The position numbers and the translations under genes were made by a program. The notes beneath the pieces are model-generated. The model had not been told where the DNA came from, did no database searches, and saw only the letters and a list, made by a program, of their open reading frames with translations. A DNA stretch of 64,000 nucleotides from Chromera velia (Eukaryota; Sar; Chromeraceae): contig JAHBMJ010004927.1 in the NCBI GenBank assembly GCA_018398765.1, forward strand, positions 90,281 through 154,280. The letters are read 5' to 3'. Shown here piece by piece: positions 23,441-36,225 of the stretch. Position 1 is the first letter of the stretch, and each line of letters starts with the position of its first letter.

Positions 23441-25225
23441 GGAGCACTTCAGGACGGCTGTGATGACGTGAGTTTCCCAGTATATGAACACCAGTTGGGG
23501 AAAAGAAAAGAGAATAAAGAAAAAGAGAAAAAGAGAGAGATGGGATAGAAGAAGGCGGGTAGCTTGGCTCCACAGACCAGCGTTTAAAGCCGACCTTTTC
23601 TCATAGTTCAGAACAAGCCCCTTTTGAGCCACTGGGGGCCATTTATTGTGTTTTTGCGTGTGCTTTCTCCTTTGGGGGAGGGCTGCCGAGCTTGTCTCTT
23701 GCCGAACGTTGGAAGCCTCAAACTTTCAAGGCTAGGCCACTAATCTAGGCAGACAATGATGGCGTATGATGATGATGATGATGATGGTTTTTGGCTAGGT
23801 TTTTTCATGGGACTGCAAGATTTTTGGCTGGGCCCCTTACGCCGACCAAAGTGCCTACAGCAAAAAGTTCCTCCTCTTCTTGCTGCTGCACAGAGAAAGA
23901 TGCACAAAAATTGAGTCAATATCAGTAAATAGAGAGTCAGACAGACGAACGGATAGACAAGAAGGCGTTGGGAGAACGCGGAGGCAGATTTTCTGCAGGA
24001 GGATGTGGAACTGCTGTGCAAGTCAAGAAAGTATGCCAACATGGGTACACTCGAACAGGATGGGGAGGGACGGGGCCCCGACATGTTACGCCCGCTCACT
24101 GGACATGCTGACATGTTGAGGAGGGGGGGGAGGGGGAGGGCCCGGGGAGGGGGAGGGACGGGGCCCCGACATGTCATGCCCGCTCACTGGACATGCTGAC
24201 ATGTTGAGGAGGGCCCCTCACTGCAAGAGCCGTGTACGTATATGGCGAATCCCCTGAAGGCGAGAACGCGATTGATGTGGTGCCTCTTTAGAAGAAATGA
24301 AGGAAAGACAGAATTTAGATAAAGAGGGCAAGTGGGAAAGAAATGATAAAATCGTAAGAAATCAGGATGCCCGTCCCATGCCAAACAAATCCCCAGGCTC
24401 CTTAAAGGATCGATCAGCCCAAGAGATGGAGAGTCTCAAAAAGATCGAAATGCTCTAGCAACACTTAGTGCCGACATTTCATTCCGTCTCCCCCTTTCCC
24501 TCAGCTGTCCCCTTGCACCCACTTTGATCCTTAGACCCAACAAGGGTCTACGCAAAAGTGAAATTTCCGAACAGCGACAACGGCCTCCTTTTCTTTTCTT
24601 CATTTGTTTCTTCGTTTCTGTCGCCATTTTTCAAAGGAACCCCCCCGCTTTTGTTGTTTGCATGTTGCATTATCAGACAGAAGTGGCAGGCATACCGGAT
24701 ATTGTTGAACGCAGATAAAAAGTTCCATTGACATGAAAAGGAGAGGCTTCCTTGCATGGAAATTTCCCTCTATATTGTACAATGTGATTCTATTCATCTC
24801 CCCCTTTTGAAAGTTTTTCCTGCTTTTTGTTGGGCATCAATTTATTGTTCCTTGGGGTTTAGCAGATGCTCAGTCATTGGTGTGATAGTCTCCTCCAGCT
24901 CAGTGCTTTTCCCTCTTTCTGATCATGATCACATTATTTGCGAGTGGCTGACTTGCCTTAAGTTCCCCCCCATTGGGCTGAGGGCACAGTGACAGCTGCA
25001 GGATGCAGCAGGGACGACTTAGGGGGATCCGATCGAAAAAAGAACTATTCGGGGCCATCTGTATGCTACAAGAAAGTGATTGTTGACGTTGATTTGGTGG
25101 AATCAATCTCTTTATTGTACGTGTGCCCTCTTATCGACTTCCAGACTTTTGCTTTTTCGAGGCAAGTTCATGAAACACACCATTTACAAATTCGTGTCAC
25201 CTCCAACAATCTCCCACCTGGACCT
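23441..25225. other. Intergenic with a two-copy GC-rich tandem repeat
   Basis: No supported gene. Two copies of an approximately 65-base unit containing gggacggggccccgacatgt and gctcactggacatgctgaca lie at about 24066-24127 and 24155-24215. They are separated by a G-rich junction and differ by a ttac/tcat change. A short (GAT)n tract is at 23767-23786. Confidence 0.6.
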
Positions 25226-28138
25226 TCAGCAAATATCAAGACACCGTTGCATGAAAAGAAAGTCTTTTTCTGCTTGGAAGATCTCTGAGATGCCCCTTTG
25301 AGCCTCATCCCCCCCTGCTGTGTCTCCCTCCTGTCCGTCTTCGTTCCCGACATCGTCCAACAGGATCCACCCTTCGATGTCATCATTCTCCTGAGTGTCT
25401 TCATTCTCATTTTCTTCTTCACTCTCCTCCCCGCCATCGATAAAAGGGGAAAGGTCGAATTTTTCTTGCTTCTCCTCTTCTTCTTGCTCAGCCTGTTGCT
25501 TCTTGATTTCTCTGTCTAGTGCTTCGAATGCTGTCAGTGATGGTGATCGCTCCCGCATTCTGCTTACAGCCTCTAGGCGGTGCTCTTCGGATGCAAGAGA
25601 CTCAGTCTGGACTCCTACTGAGGGGCTCAGTGGCTCATCAGCATGCACAGCACCGAGAGTACACATATCGAGTGAGGATGTGGGGGTGAGTGGCTGATCC
25701 GATTACACCGCCCCAGAAGACCGTACATCGAGTGAAGAGGGGGGGCTGAGTGGGAGATCAGAGCTCACAGTACGGTAGCCTTGGGTAGACCAGGAGGGAA
25801 AAGGAGGGTATCTCGGATACTGAAGAATAACAGTTCGTAAGATGATGGGGCCGGGGGGGCGGTAGAAAGGATGCAGGGAAGGGGGTGGAACCTCAGCGTA
25901 TGGGGTGTACGTGTAGGGAAGGGGTGGTTGTCCAATACTTTCCAGCCCCCTCTCCGTCTCCGGTTCGGTTGGAGTCATTTCAACGTCCTCTCCATCTCCG
26001 TCTCTTTCGGTGTGTACTTCTGCTTCTGCTGCAGAGAGTTTGCTCTGGAGTTCCTCTATCTCCTTATTCTTCTGACTCTCCACCTCGCAGAGCCAACTGT
26101 TCAAATTTTTAATCTCTTCGTCTCTCTCTTCCAACAGTCTCTCAAAATTCCTCTGGTAAGACTGGGACTGCGTCTCCTGCCGAATCAGACGATCTCTTTC
26201 TTGATGCAGTTGCCTGATTTCGTGCTTCAAGGCAGAAGTCTCCCCCAGTTTCTGCTGGAGGTCAGAAGCAAAACATTGGACACGGGAGGTGGCTGTTGAG
26301 AGTTCAAGAGTTAAACTTTTCGTGTCTACTTCTTTCTGAAAGCTCTCAGCAAGTGTTGTGAGGTGGTAAAATTGATTCTGAAGGGACAAGTTTCTGTTTT
26401 GCCTTTCCTCACATTCTTCTGAAAGAGACGAGGCTGTTTCTTTGACAACCTCCAGCTGTCTCTTCAGATCGCTAATGATCTGTTCGTATGCTGCATCCTT
26501 CTCCTTCACTACCGTCTCCCATTCCTCATCCTAGTATCTTAAAAGGTTTCTCAGTGACTCCCTGTCTCCCTTTCCTTCCTCTTCCTGCAGGTACTCATCT
26601 CTCGGGGGGGTTGGAAGAGATGAAGAGAGAGTCTGAATGCCTAGAGGGGGGGCACCCAGGGACTGCTCTGAGGACGCCGAGGCTTGCGACTTACGTCTTA
26701 CAGGAGGACGACCCTCTCTACAGAAAGGCGTCGGAGGACTTTTGCTGGTTCTCCTTGAAAAAAGGGGAGGAGGAGGCTTGCACGGGCTCTTGGGGGGTTT
26801 CCATGTCTCCTTCTCGCTCTCTCGAGAGGCAGACAGACCGAGGGCTGTTGGAGAGGCTTTGTTGGGCAGCCCGGTGGTTTTTTGCTGCCAAATTTTCATT
26901 TCCTGTCTGTGCCGCTCCCTCTGCAAACACCCAGCGAGGGGCGGGGGGAAGTGACAGTGAAGACAGAGAGAGAAACAAATGAGACGTACTCAGATGGCCC
27001 TTCCATCAGACAAATTTCAATGCAATTTGTTAAAAAGATAAAAAAGCCAGTAGCATTTGTACCGAACCGAGGGGAAGAAAACTGTTCATGGCCAAGAAAA
27101 CCAAAGGAAGAAGAGGGAAGGGAGAAGACACTGGAGCGGCAGATAGCTGTCCCATTGAACAAAGCTTGAGCATAGAAAGCTGAAGGGCACCTGAAGGGAG
27201 GGATGTCTGGCACTGAAGAAGCAAACTTGAGAATCGAATCTCACAAGGAACTCAGCTGAAAAGGCAGGAGGCAAGGAGAGAGAAGAGTGGTAGTGGCCTA
27301 CCTCGTCTTTCATTTGCTTTTTGAAGTCCGCCTCTCTCTAATCACTTGCAACCCGCATCCTCCGGATTTCATCTTCCAATTCGCACTCCCTCTGCAGGAA
27401 GTGCAGGAAAGAAAGGGCATACAGAGAAGATTTGTATCGATAAAAAAAAACAAAGAGTGCAAAAAGTAAAGACAAACCGCCAAATCAAAGAGTCAAGGGC
27501 ACAGAAAGTGCTTCCTGGTACAGAGATGCAAACAACAAGAGATAAAGCATATATAAGATCATGCACACAAAGTAGAGTAGTCGGTGTGAGTAGAATCATC
27601 TGGACCTCGCTATGAGTGAAGACGAAAACGATCGAGTAGACAATCTTTCCTCTATCCTATCCGCGTTTGTTGATGAACTTTGCCTCTTTCTGCTTCTCTC
27701 CCTTGGTCCTCATCATCACTCTTTGTCATGCCCCTATAACTAGCAAGTAGAAAAGAAGAAAGGTTCATTTGACTATGTCTGTTGTCTTACCAAAGAGTTT
27801 GCTCTCTCGTCTTGTCCTTGATATGCAGTCGACTCATCCAGAGAGATATTGACCGTCTCTTTGCTGCTGTATTGAAAAGTCTTTCGGAATTCCTGCAGAC
27901 AGCTCAGGACAGAAAGAAGCATTTCATATGGTTGTGTGCAAGGGCATTCATATGTACGTTGGCACGACACGTGCATCTGGTCAGGCTTTTTATACTGACA
28001 CGCCGTCTATCAGCTCATCTTCATATACCCTAATCAAGCTGCCAATGGAGAGTGACTGTCAGACATTAAGCTTGCACCGTGGCTCGCCTTTGGTAACACA
28101 GACGTTCAAGCTTTCCAGACTTACTGACACACACACAT

Positions 28139-28212
<74 letters not shown>

Positions 28213-28326
28213 CACGCTAACCACATCTATCATGCCTCTATCACACTCAGTTGGGGAAACATGCGGATCCTCGGATCCTCTATGCAGAGAGACACACACA
28301 TACACATATACACACACAGAAAGAGA

Positions 28327-28360
<34 letters not shown>

Positions 28361-28451
28361 CGGAGATACACACACACACACACACATACACAGAGAGAGA
28401 GAGAGAGACGGACACATACACACATACACACACACACATACACATACATAC

Positions 28452-28482
<31 letters not shown>

Positions 28483-31400
28483 GAGAGAGAGAGAGAGACA
28501 GATAAAGAGAGAAAAAGCGGTTACCTGTACTACCAGATTCCAGAACCACCGCCAAGAGGCCTCAGACTCTTCAGACCATTTCTGAAAGAGGCCCCACAGA
28601 GTACCAATGAGTGCCGGCTCGAGCTGCATGTAATGGGAGTACAAAGGAACTGAGATTGAAGACATGCGTTTTTCTTACGTACAGATTGCTTTCATGAGTA
28701 ATTCAAGCCAACACCGTGATCGACTTTCGTGTGCCGCGCTATGTCATAACATTAGGTAATCTCAATCATAAATGGACATCATAGGGACTTTCTATAGAGA
28801 AAAAAACAACAAATCTCTAAAAAAATAGATAGAAATCAGCCACACAAGTATAAATTTTATTTTAAATAGAAAACTTAGTAATGACCCACAAAAAGTATAA
28901 AAACACTCAAATGTCTATTATTTTTTAAATTAAGTCTCTGCACAAGCTTCTGCACGGGCAGCGCACTGACCATCCTGTAGGCACTTAAAGTTTCTGGGGT
29001 CTCTTCGGCAGATGTCACATACATTGCGAGGCCGTCCAACGCCTCTACGGGGAGGCAAAGGGGGAAGAACAACCAAACAACTTCTTGTACCGCCACACTC
29101 TTTCACACACCCCCCACAACGAAAACAGTGGCCACACACATGCGCCCACAATAGGGGCAATCCATAGAGCTATGTTCCGTCCTCATCGACCATCCGAGCC
29201 TTCCACTCGGGCCCATAGGTAAAAACGAGACCTCTCATGGTCTCTTCTTCTAGCTTCTCCATCTCCCTCCTTCCTATGAATGCGCCCCGCACTTAGATTT
29301 TCTTGAAAGGACGGGTCCATTTCATAATTCGCCTTCTCGCATATTCTATTGCATAAAGAGCACCCGTGAAATCAACCTCCACTTCGTAGGAGACCGTTTA
29401 TGATTTCACAACATCCACCACATACACCCTCACGCTGCTTCTATCTAAACAAGACAGCCACGGCGTCCTTTTCCCTGGCTCTGACGAGAAATGAAAGAAA
29501 AAACCTTTCGGTTTTCCCAAACCGAACATACGAGCAGCAACAATCTGTTTAGCTTTCTTTCCTCCATCCCGTGGGCCTGCCATTTCCGTTCCACACCATA
29601 TCCGAAGAGTTTCTCCAGGTGACGTCACTCCCAGCAACACATAATTTACGTGATCATCTCGGACTACCTTCTGGCTTCCCACTTCTACATCTCTTTCTCT
29701 TAACACGCGTTCAACTTCTTCCCTCTCTACCCAGTCACATGTTCCTGCACTTACCCGCTGCCAACTTTCATAGAGTAAAGGAGGTAGAGGACGAGCCATC
29801 ATCTGGCGGCGTAGCCGCCTCCCTGCTTCAGGCTTTTCTACACGCCAAACAGAAATGAAAAGACAAAAAATATTGCTATTTTAGCCTGAAAACAGTACCA
29901 ATCGTATCGGAAAATTATCATGATCTCAGATCTAGTCTTCATTTTGAATATTGTAGCTTCTGTGCCACTTTTCATTTAAGATTGGTGGGGAAGAAGAAGA
30001 GAACAGAGAGAGACGGTGGCAACAGATTGGTATCCGTGCGACTGCATGCATGTGTAATGTTCTATGACGCACGCACAATGTTATGCGCACATAGCCAGGT
30101 CAAGCAGCCATCCGTCTACAGTCAGACTGTCCCATCCAAGCTCAAAAATGTCGCTTTATAAGTGAGATTACCTAATGATAGAAAAAAGGCTTTTATTCTG
30201 CTGCAGACTTCAGGGTGCTTTCTTTCAGCCTCGTTTTTCCAAAAAACAAAAACAGCGAAATATGTGAGTCTCTTTTTCGTATCTGATCTTGTTATAGATA
30301 TTTCAGTACTTTTAGATACTCCTCTTACTTTCCAGTGATGCAATTAGACTCTAACTGACCTCTGCAAGACTGGCTGTACCTCCAGAGTGAGAGAAGAGCA
30401 AAGGAGAATCCAGGATCAGGCGGTACGGGTTTCTCTGCAGTATATTTATTCATGTATACCGGACTAACGTTCATTCACATATCAATTTTGAAAGCCAACT
30501 CGAGGCAAGGGAGACTCGATCCCAAATTCATGGCGATGGTACGAACCATATGCAGGTCGACCTGGTAGCATTATTTTTCTTTGAGGTTCTGAAAGTCGTT
30601 CTCTCTGTTTGCGGTCCTGTTTTCGCTTTTCTTTCAATATTTTTGCCATCACGCAAACAGACCCCCAAGAATATCAAGCATGGAATGTGGAAAATAGTGT
30701 TAAAAGCTAAAGAAAGAACCAGAGACTGGTGACTTTATTGTTTTTGGTTTTGTTTGGGTTCAGCAGGAAGGCAGCAAGACAGAGGCAGAAACAGAAAGTA
30801 TGCACAGACGTAAAGGCCACTAACCTGTATCAGTCTCAAGTTGTTGAGTTGTCCAAGAGATGTTTCAAGCAAGCCAACGAGATCCTCTGCCAGCCCTATT
30901 GCCAGCCCCTGTTTGATCAAATTCTTCTCGAGCTTTGGAATGAAGCGTTACGTGCCAATCTTGTCCAGGACCATTTGCCACTCTCAAGAGATCTGATCTA
31001 ATTTATCATAGGATTGATCGACCATCTCACGCAAGAGTTTGGAGCCCACCATCCAGACCTTTTCCCAATCAGCTCCGAGGTCTTTTTTCCATTCTTCTCC
31101 CAGGATCTCCTCCACCGATTGCGTCAACAAGTAGTCAATAGGAATGAGTGCATCCACTTTCTCCTTGGCCTGCAGGAGTTTCGCAAGAAGGAGACACATC
31201 TGTGAGACAAAACTAAAAAATAAATCAATTCTTCTTTCTGTCACCTCAACTAGAAGTACAGCAACACCACACTCCGATATGATGTCCCTTCTTCCCTTCC
31301 CCTCTTTTTCCCTTTAACCCCTACTGACAAGACGAATGAAGATCAATTGAGCAGAAGACTCCAAAGAATCTGCGTCACCCCAGCATTCGAGAAGCTGCGT

Positions 31401-32034
31401 CATCAATTCGTCGTAGGCCATGCACAACGGCTCTGGGTCCTCTTTCCAGTTGTCGGGTACTCCCTGATACTCATTGACCAAATTTTGGAACTGCATCGCG
31501 CCATGAAGTGGGGGAAAGCAGGGGAGTGCATCCCAAGAGAAAAGAAGGGAATTAAAGAGTTCGGCTTCACCTCAATGAGCAAAAGAAGGTGCGTAAAGAT
31601 TACAGAGAGTGAGGGAATGGGACTAAATGAATTATGGTAGAAAAGAAAGGTGAGTGTGCAACAAAGAGACAGGAAACGTCAGCAGAGGGAGAAATGAAGG
31701 GCCGCCAATGGCAGGCAAAAAGGCGAGCTAAAGAGAAAAAGACAAAGAAGGGGAAAGCATATGGATTTGCGAATGCACGACGCGCGTGTCGTCTTTCCGC
31801 GTACACCAGATAAAGTACGTGCAACTGACGATTCGAGTCCCGAGAGAGATGTTCTTTAATTTGATTTGATTCCAGCTTTCCTGCATCGAAGCATTCCAAA
31901 CCAAAACAAACTAAATGCCTCGAGTCTGCCAGAATACAGAAAACAGGACAGCAACAACACGAAAACGGAAGATGGTACACAAATTCCATGACCTGCGAGA
32001 AAGGTTGACTGCAACAGCGATCGGAGGAATTCAT
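25226..32034 (-). CDS. Helical (tentatively globin-like) plus coiled-coil protein; possibly decayed
   Basis: Eight exons can be chained on the minus strand: 32034-31993, 31880-31830, 31490-31329, 31199-30825, 28623-28525, 27892-27791, 27391-27302 and 26920-25226. Every one is a multiple of three and every junction is phase 0. The N-terminal half is helical, with segments such as GEEWKKDLGADWEKVWMVG and ALIGTLWGLFQKWSEES that resemble the G/H helices of globin folds. No proximal His is identified, so the globin call is weak. The C-terminal half is a coiled coil (about 26530-26060) followed by Pro-rich and acidic tails ending in TGA. In this simple model five stops lie in frame: TGA at 30984, TAA at 30948, and TAG at 27338, 26531 and 25703 (the last being TAA). 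The stop at 26531 vanishes if an intron 26701-26531 (cct|gtaaga to actag) is used. The others may also hide short introns, or the gene may be decaying. Confidence 0.5.
28131..28512. repeat. CA/GA compound microsatellites within an intron
   Basis: Alternating (AC)n and (AG)n tracts fill 28131-28213 and 28297-28510, between exons of the minus-strand coiled-coil gene. The open frames here translate to Thr/His and Arg/Glu runs and are artefacts. Confidence 0.85.
28930..29160 (-). CDS. Cys-rich ORF inside the TIR element
   Basis: The frame encodes a 76-residue Cys-rich sequence with CGHCFRCGGCVKECGG and, later, VCDICRRDP, compatible with zinc binding. A neighbouring frame just upstream reads DCPYCGRMC, so the original protein may have been longer and is now broken by a frameshift. 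The family is not recognised. Confidence 0.35.
   Translation of the reverse strand: MPLLWAHVCGHCFRCGGCVKECGGTRSCLVVLPPLPPRRGVGRPRNVCDICRRDPRNFKCLQDGQCAARAEACAET
29398..29802 (-). CDS. Unknown ORF inside the TIR element
   Basis: A 134-residue frame of ordinary globular composition begins near MMARPLPPLLYESWQ and contains the segments VRDDHVNYVLLGVTSPGE and FHFSSEPGKRTPWLSC. It precedes the Cys-rich frame on the same strand, and the two may be pieces of one element-encoded protein. No transposase catalytic motif can be identified. A palindrome, ggcggcgtagccgcc, lies just upstream at 29801-29815. Confidence 0.35.
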   Translation of the reverse strand: MMARPLPPLLYESWQRVSAGTCDWVEREEVERVLRERDVEVGSQKVVRDDHVNYVLLGVTSPGETLRIWCGTEMAGPRDGGKKAKQIVAARMFGLGKPKGFFFHFSSEPGKRTPWLSCLDRSSVRVYVVDVVKS

Positions 32035-35000
32035 GGACGTCTCTGCAAAACACGTGCACCCTTGATGGCCTGCACTGTCTCATTCAGTATGGTTAGAAAA
32101 GAAACTGTACGAGGGATCTGATTTGAAAAAGAACTTTTTTACAGCGACCGAAAAGGTTTCATATAGAAGAATCAGGCGATCCAGAAACAAAAACAGATTG
32201 TGACGCAGGCAAGCAAGAGAACTTCCATATTTATTTGTGCACTGGAAATGAGTGAGGGAGGACGCAAAGAAGAAGGCTCTTTTTTCCAAACAAGGAAAGA
32301 CCGACCTACTGCTAGTGCATGCCGGCTTGTATTTGCAGGACCCACTGATCAATATGCCAAACAAAAACCTAGGTTTGCTGCGGTATTTTGTATGAAAGGT
32401 TGAATACCATCGGTTCACAAACAGAGCTCTACCGAACAAAACAGAACCTGGATTTTTCGTCGTTTTGTATGAGTGACCTTAACTCTCTGTAGCGCTTCCT
32501 TGCTGATCTCATCTTTGCTCTCGTTTCCTGTTGTGTCTGCAACTGCAAGCGCAAAGGCAAATGCACGTACGCACATGCGGACGCACCAACTCAATGGAAG
32601 ACTGAGACCATTCTGTATGCCAGGCCGATTACCGCGACTCGCAGGACGTGAAGGAAGGCACAAGACAGTCCAGGCTGTGAATTACGCTAGCACCATCACT
32701 CTTTGCTCAATCTACCAGTCCTTACAGGCTGCATTTAATGCGGGGGGGCGCATACCTTTTGCGATTTCCCCCAAACCACCACCCACATTCATGTACATAT
32801 ATAGACAAATAATCCGCGGGAGTTCCCCCGCTTTCGCTCTATACACTTCTCATCCATAGAACTTGTCACTTGCTGAAAAGAAGGCCTTTTCTTTTGCTTT
32901 CGCTGCACGACGATATAAACTGACCACCCAATGTGTCCTCTTCATCCTGCTGCGCCCCGCTGCCGGACGCCCTCGCCTCGTCGGTCGTTTCCCTGGAGTG
33001 CCTGCTGGTGACATCTGCAGCTGCACTTCCAGCCTGGCGCTCAGCATCACTTGACGTTTGCAGACACACTGCAAGCGGCTCAGAGAAAGAGAAAGCATGT
33101 TGCTGACATGTTGACATAGTGACATTTCTGTGGTTGAGGAGAAAGAATGCGAAAAAGACGACAGACCTGGAGAGGAGCTTCGTGCAATGGCCTCGGATCC
33201 TGTCATTCTTTTTAAGAAATGAAGACCCCAGAGCGAAGTGAGATAGAAAGAAGATCCACAAGACCAGCATGCGTATATGCCAAAACGCGTTCAGTCCTCT
33301 CTACTGCACAGACCTGCCTGGAGCAGGTTCAGTCTGACTGGTTAAGAGGTAAAACGAACTCTGTATACCGAAATAAATACTTCGCTTTCCGCATGTGTAG
33401 CGGGTCGCTGACTCCTTTAATTTGTCAAACTGGTGCAAAGACAGTATTTAGATTGGCAGAGTACAGAATTCTGTGACTGCAGTGGAGAGTTCTATGTGGA
33501 CGGTACCATCCAGGGTTCGTGATCAAGAAGAGACAAAAAGAGACTTCTATCTGAAGCAGCGCTTGGTCCCAGAAAGAGAGCTCCAGCTTTATCGGAAAGC
33601 AATCAGATGCAGATGTTATCAGCTGTTTTTTGTCTGCTGAGAAGTGCTCAGCCTGTTATCTGCCCGTTTGCACACTTTCATCGCACCAAAAGAGAATGGG
33701 GTCGGCCTCGATCATCTTTTGAGCTTGCGATTTGTTTTCTTTCTTCGATCGTCGATCGGCTGCATGCATGCATGTTTTTTTTTTTTTTTCCGATAATCGC
33801 GCGATGAGATCGATTTAATTGTACAAGTTTGTTCGCGCGCGCGCATTCGCGCGCGAAGTTAAGTGTGAGAATTGCGCGAAGTAAGTGCGAGAATTAAATT
33901 TGTGTGAGCTCGGCTAAATCTGGGGCCCTGAGAGAGACCGAGACCAAGTATCTTCTTACTATACTATACTCCAGTCTGAGATGAATGCGTGGGCACACAC
34001 TGTGCACAGATTTGTATTTTGGGACGAAATCATGCCCAAATCTTACTTAACTATAAGTTTACTTTTGATTTATCTTGAGTTCTTGAGTTGTACACACATA
34101 TAGTTGCTATTCGGGCCCAACTATAAGGGACACATAAAATTTTTTCTACAAAACGGCCCCCGCATGTACTCTGAAGTCCTCTGAAGCTTTTTGAACGTCA
34201 TTTTTGTTCGAAACTCAAGTTTACATTACTTCACTTGAGTTATAGAAGTTACAACTAGTACATACAACTCAATCAGCTTACTGTATGCATACAATTATTA
34301 AGTGAATGCTTGGTGGGTTCTCCGTCTCTCTGAGTAATAATATTAATTGTATATAATATTGTAAAAAGAGGAGGATGAAAAGACATCCTGGCATACGCGG
34401 GCCATGATGTTTCGAAGAAGAAGAACTTTTGCGGGTGTCCATCTTTTGACGCCAGATTTGACAACGGGAGTACCCGCCACAACAACGTTAGCGCACAGTG
34501 CACGCCCACTCTCGTGTATATCGGAAATTTGTATAAAAAATCGGATTGCACTTAATGTAATTGATTTTTAAGTTCTGTTATATGATTGAAGAGTGAGCGT
34601 TGAAAGAAGGGCAGCGGCGGCAGTACGTTTAGAGTCGTAAGCACACAAGGACAATATAATGTTCTCTATATTACACACAAGACTAGACACAAGAAAGATT
34701 ATAGATTTGATTTGACTATAACTAATGATATTGAAAGAATAACTAATTTAATACATTCTAATATTGTTACCAAAGTACAGTAAATTTAAAATTGTCGTTC
34801 GATTAAAAAGAGATATCAAAACCACTTACTTTTATTATATTATGCATAGACTGGCCGACATAAAAAGACTCACTAATACGTGACTACTACCTTTTACATC
34901 ACTATGACTATGACGCGCCATTGTCATCCATATCCAGAACGAGCTGGATACTTCCAAAGTCAGACACAGAAAAATTGTTATTTTCTAGGATGCCACGCTA

Positions 35001-35731
35001 TACTGTCTTTTTTTTTTTTTTTTGCAAATTTTTGTGTTTTGCGTGCCACAGTGGTGCTGTTTAAATATCATTGCAAATAGCAGCGACCCGAGACTGAAGT
35101 TCACAGCCGTGCAAAGCTATAGACAATGTCATGCATGTGCCTGTATGTGCCTGTGTGCATGCAGCCACATAGTGATATTCGGGTGGGCTCAGATGTCGTT
35201 CTCTTTCAACGCAGTCTGCTTGCGCGTGCTTCCTTCTCAGAAAGCAGACCCCTTCTTCAGGAAGCCTTCGTCAACCTCTCTCCTTCTCCTTGTTCTTTTC
35301 ATCGGTCGAGAGGATCGATGAAAAATCGTTGATAAAATTCGAATTTCGCAACAGAGTTCGAGTTTCCTCTTTCAAGCCGATGCATGAGAAAGCGAGCCAT
35401 CATGAAATTGGCCTCACTGCCCGCATCAATATTCTGCTTCCTTTCCGCTTCGCACAGAAAAGAGTCCTCCAGCGGTCAAAAGTGCGCAGGGCCTATATAT
35501 CGCTGCGGGGATGCAAATTCAAAAATAGAAGGGCGAAGTTCCGGCACTTCAGCAGGCTGTCTTGTTCACGACGTCAAATTTCCTTGCCGTCCCTCCCCCA
35601 CCCCCGCCAACTTGTGCAAAGGGCAAAAAGTCTCGGCATGATCGATCGCCGTCGGAACAATCGCATAGCATTTCAGTGCATGGCTGTGAAACAGCGAGGG
35701 TGATCAGTCACTCACTCACTCACTCACTCAC
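32035..35731. other. Intergenic spacer, no supported gene
   Basis: A 134-codon minus-strand frame at 33270-32866 has a hydrophobic start and a hydrophilic Ser/Ala/Glu-rich end but no domain; it is not called. TATA-like atatatag is at 32801-32808 and ctatatatc at 35494-35502. TGCATGCA is doubled at 33761-33772, followed by a T13 run. 33800-35050 is AT-rich. (CACT)n at 35706-35738 overlaps the 3' end of the giant gene. Confidence 0.5.
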
Positions 35732-36182
35732 TCACTCAAACCTCTCTGGGGGCACGATCCAATTAGAGAATGGAGCGGCGTCGAGTGCCTTGACGACGTC
35801 CTTTCCAAATTGTACGTTGGCCTCCGGGTGGAGGTCAGAGAGCATGCAGGCACGGGGAAAGCAATTCAGCAGCCTCCGCGCAAACCTGGAACGGAGAGAG
35901 GCTCTGCAGGCAAAGACCAAAGATGCAGAATGAATGTGAAGAGACGGTACATCACACAAGGGGGTGGGCAAAAAGAATGCAGAAATATGTCAGATCGGAG
36001 AAATAGGCAGAAAGGCCCACACAATACTAGGGTCGCTTCTCGTCTCGGTGACAAGGGACTTAGCTCTTTTGTCGTTTCATCCCCCCCTCCTACATTGACC
36101 CACTGTTTTCTTTTTTCATCCACCTTTGTGTTTTTTTCACACACATTCCCTCACACAGACACACACTCACCAACACACACAC

Positions 36183-36225
<43 letters not shown>

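Larger units (their letters stand above)
28750..30177. mobile_element. TIR-bounded element nested in an intron
   Basis: The left end (28750 onward) begins cattaggtaatctca and the reverse complement of the right end (30177 backward) begins with the same 15 bases. The match continues to about 26 of 30 bases. The element is 1.43 kb and AT-rich at both edges. It lies wholly inside the 2.2-kb intron (28624-30824) of the coiled-coil gene. Two minus-strand open frames lie inside it. No clear target duplication is seen beyond a possible TA. Confidence 0.5.

Noticed and set aside
25226-27391. Reassigned UAA/UAG codons read as Gln
   Set aside because: Attractive because the frame continues on both sides. 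However, a TGA also interrupts the same gene, a TAG is a plausible splice acceptor, and no confident exon elsewhere contains an internal TAA or TAG.
28066-28665. 199-residue minus-strand frame with Ser/Leu runs
   Set aside because: Only its first part (28623-28525) is a supported exon; the remainder is intronic microsatellite beyond a good donor.
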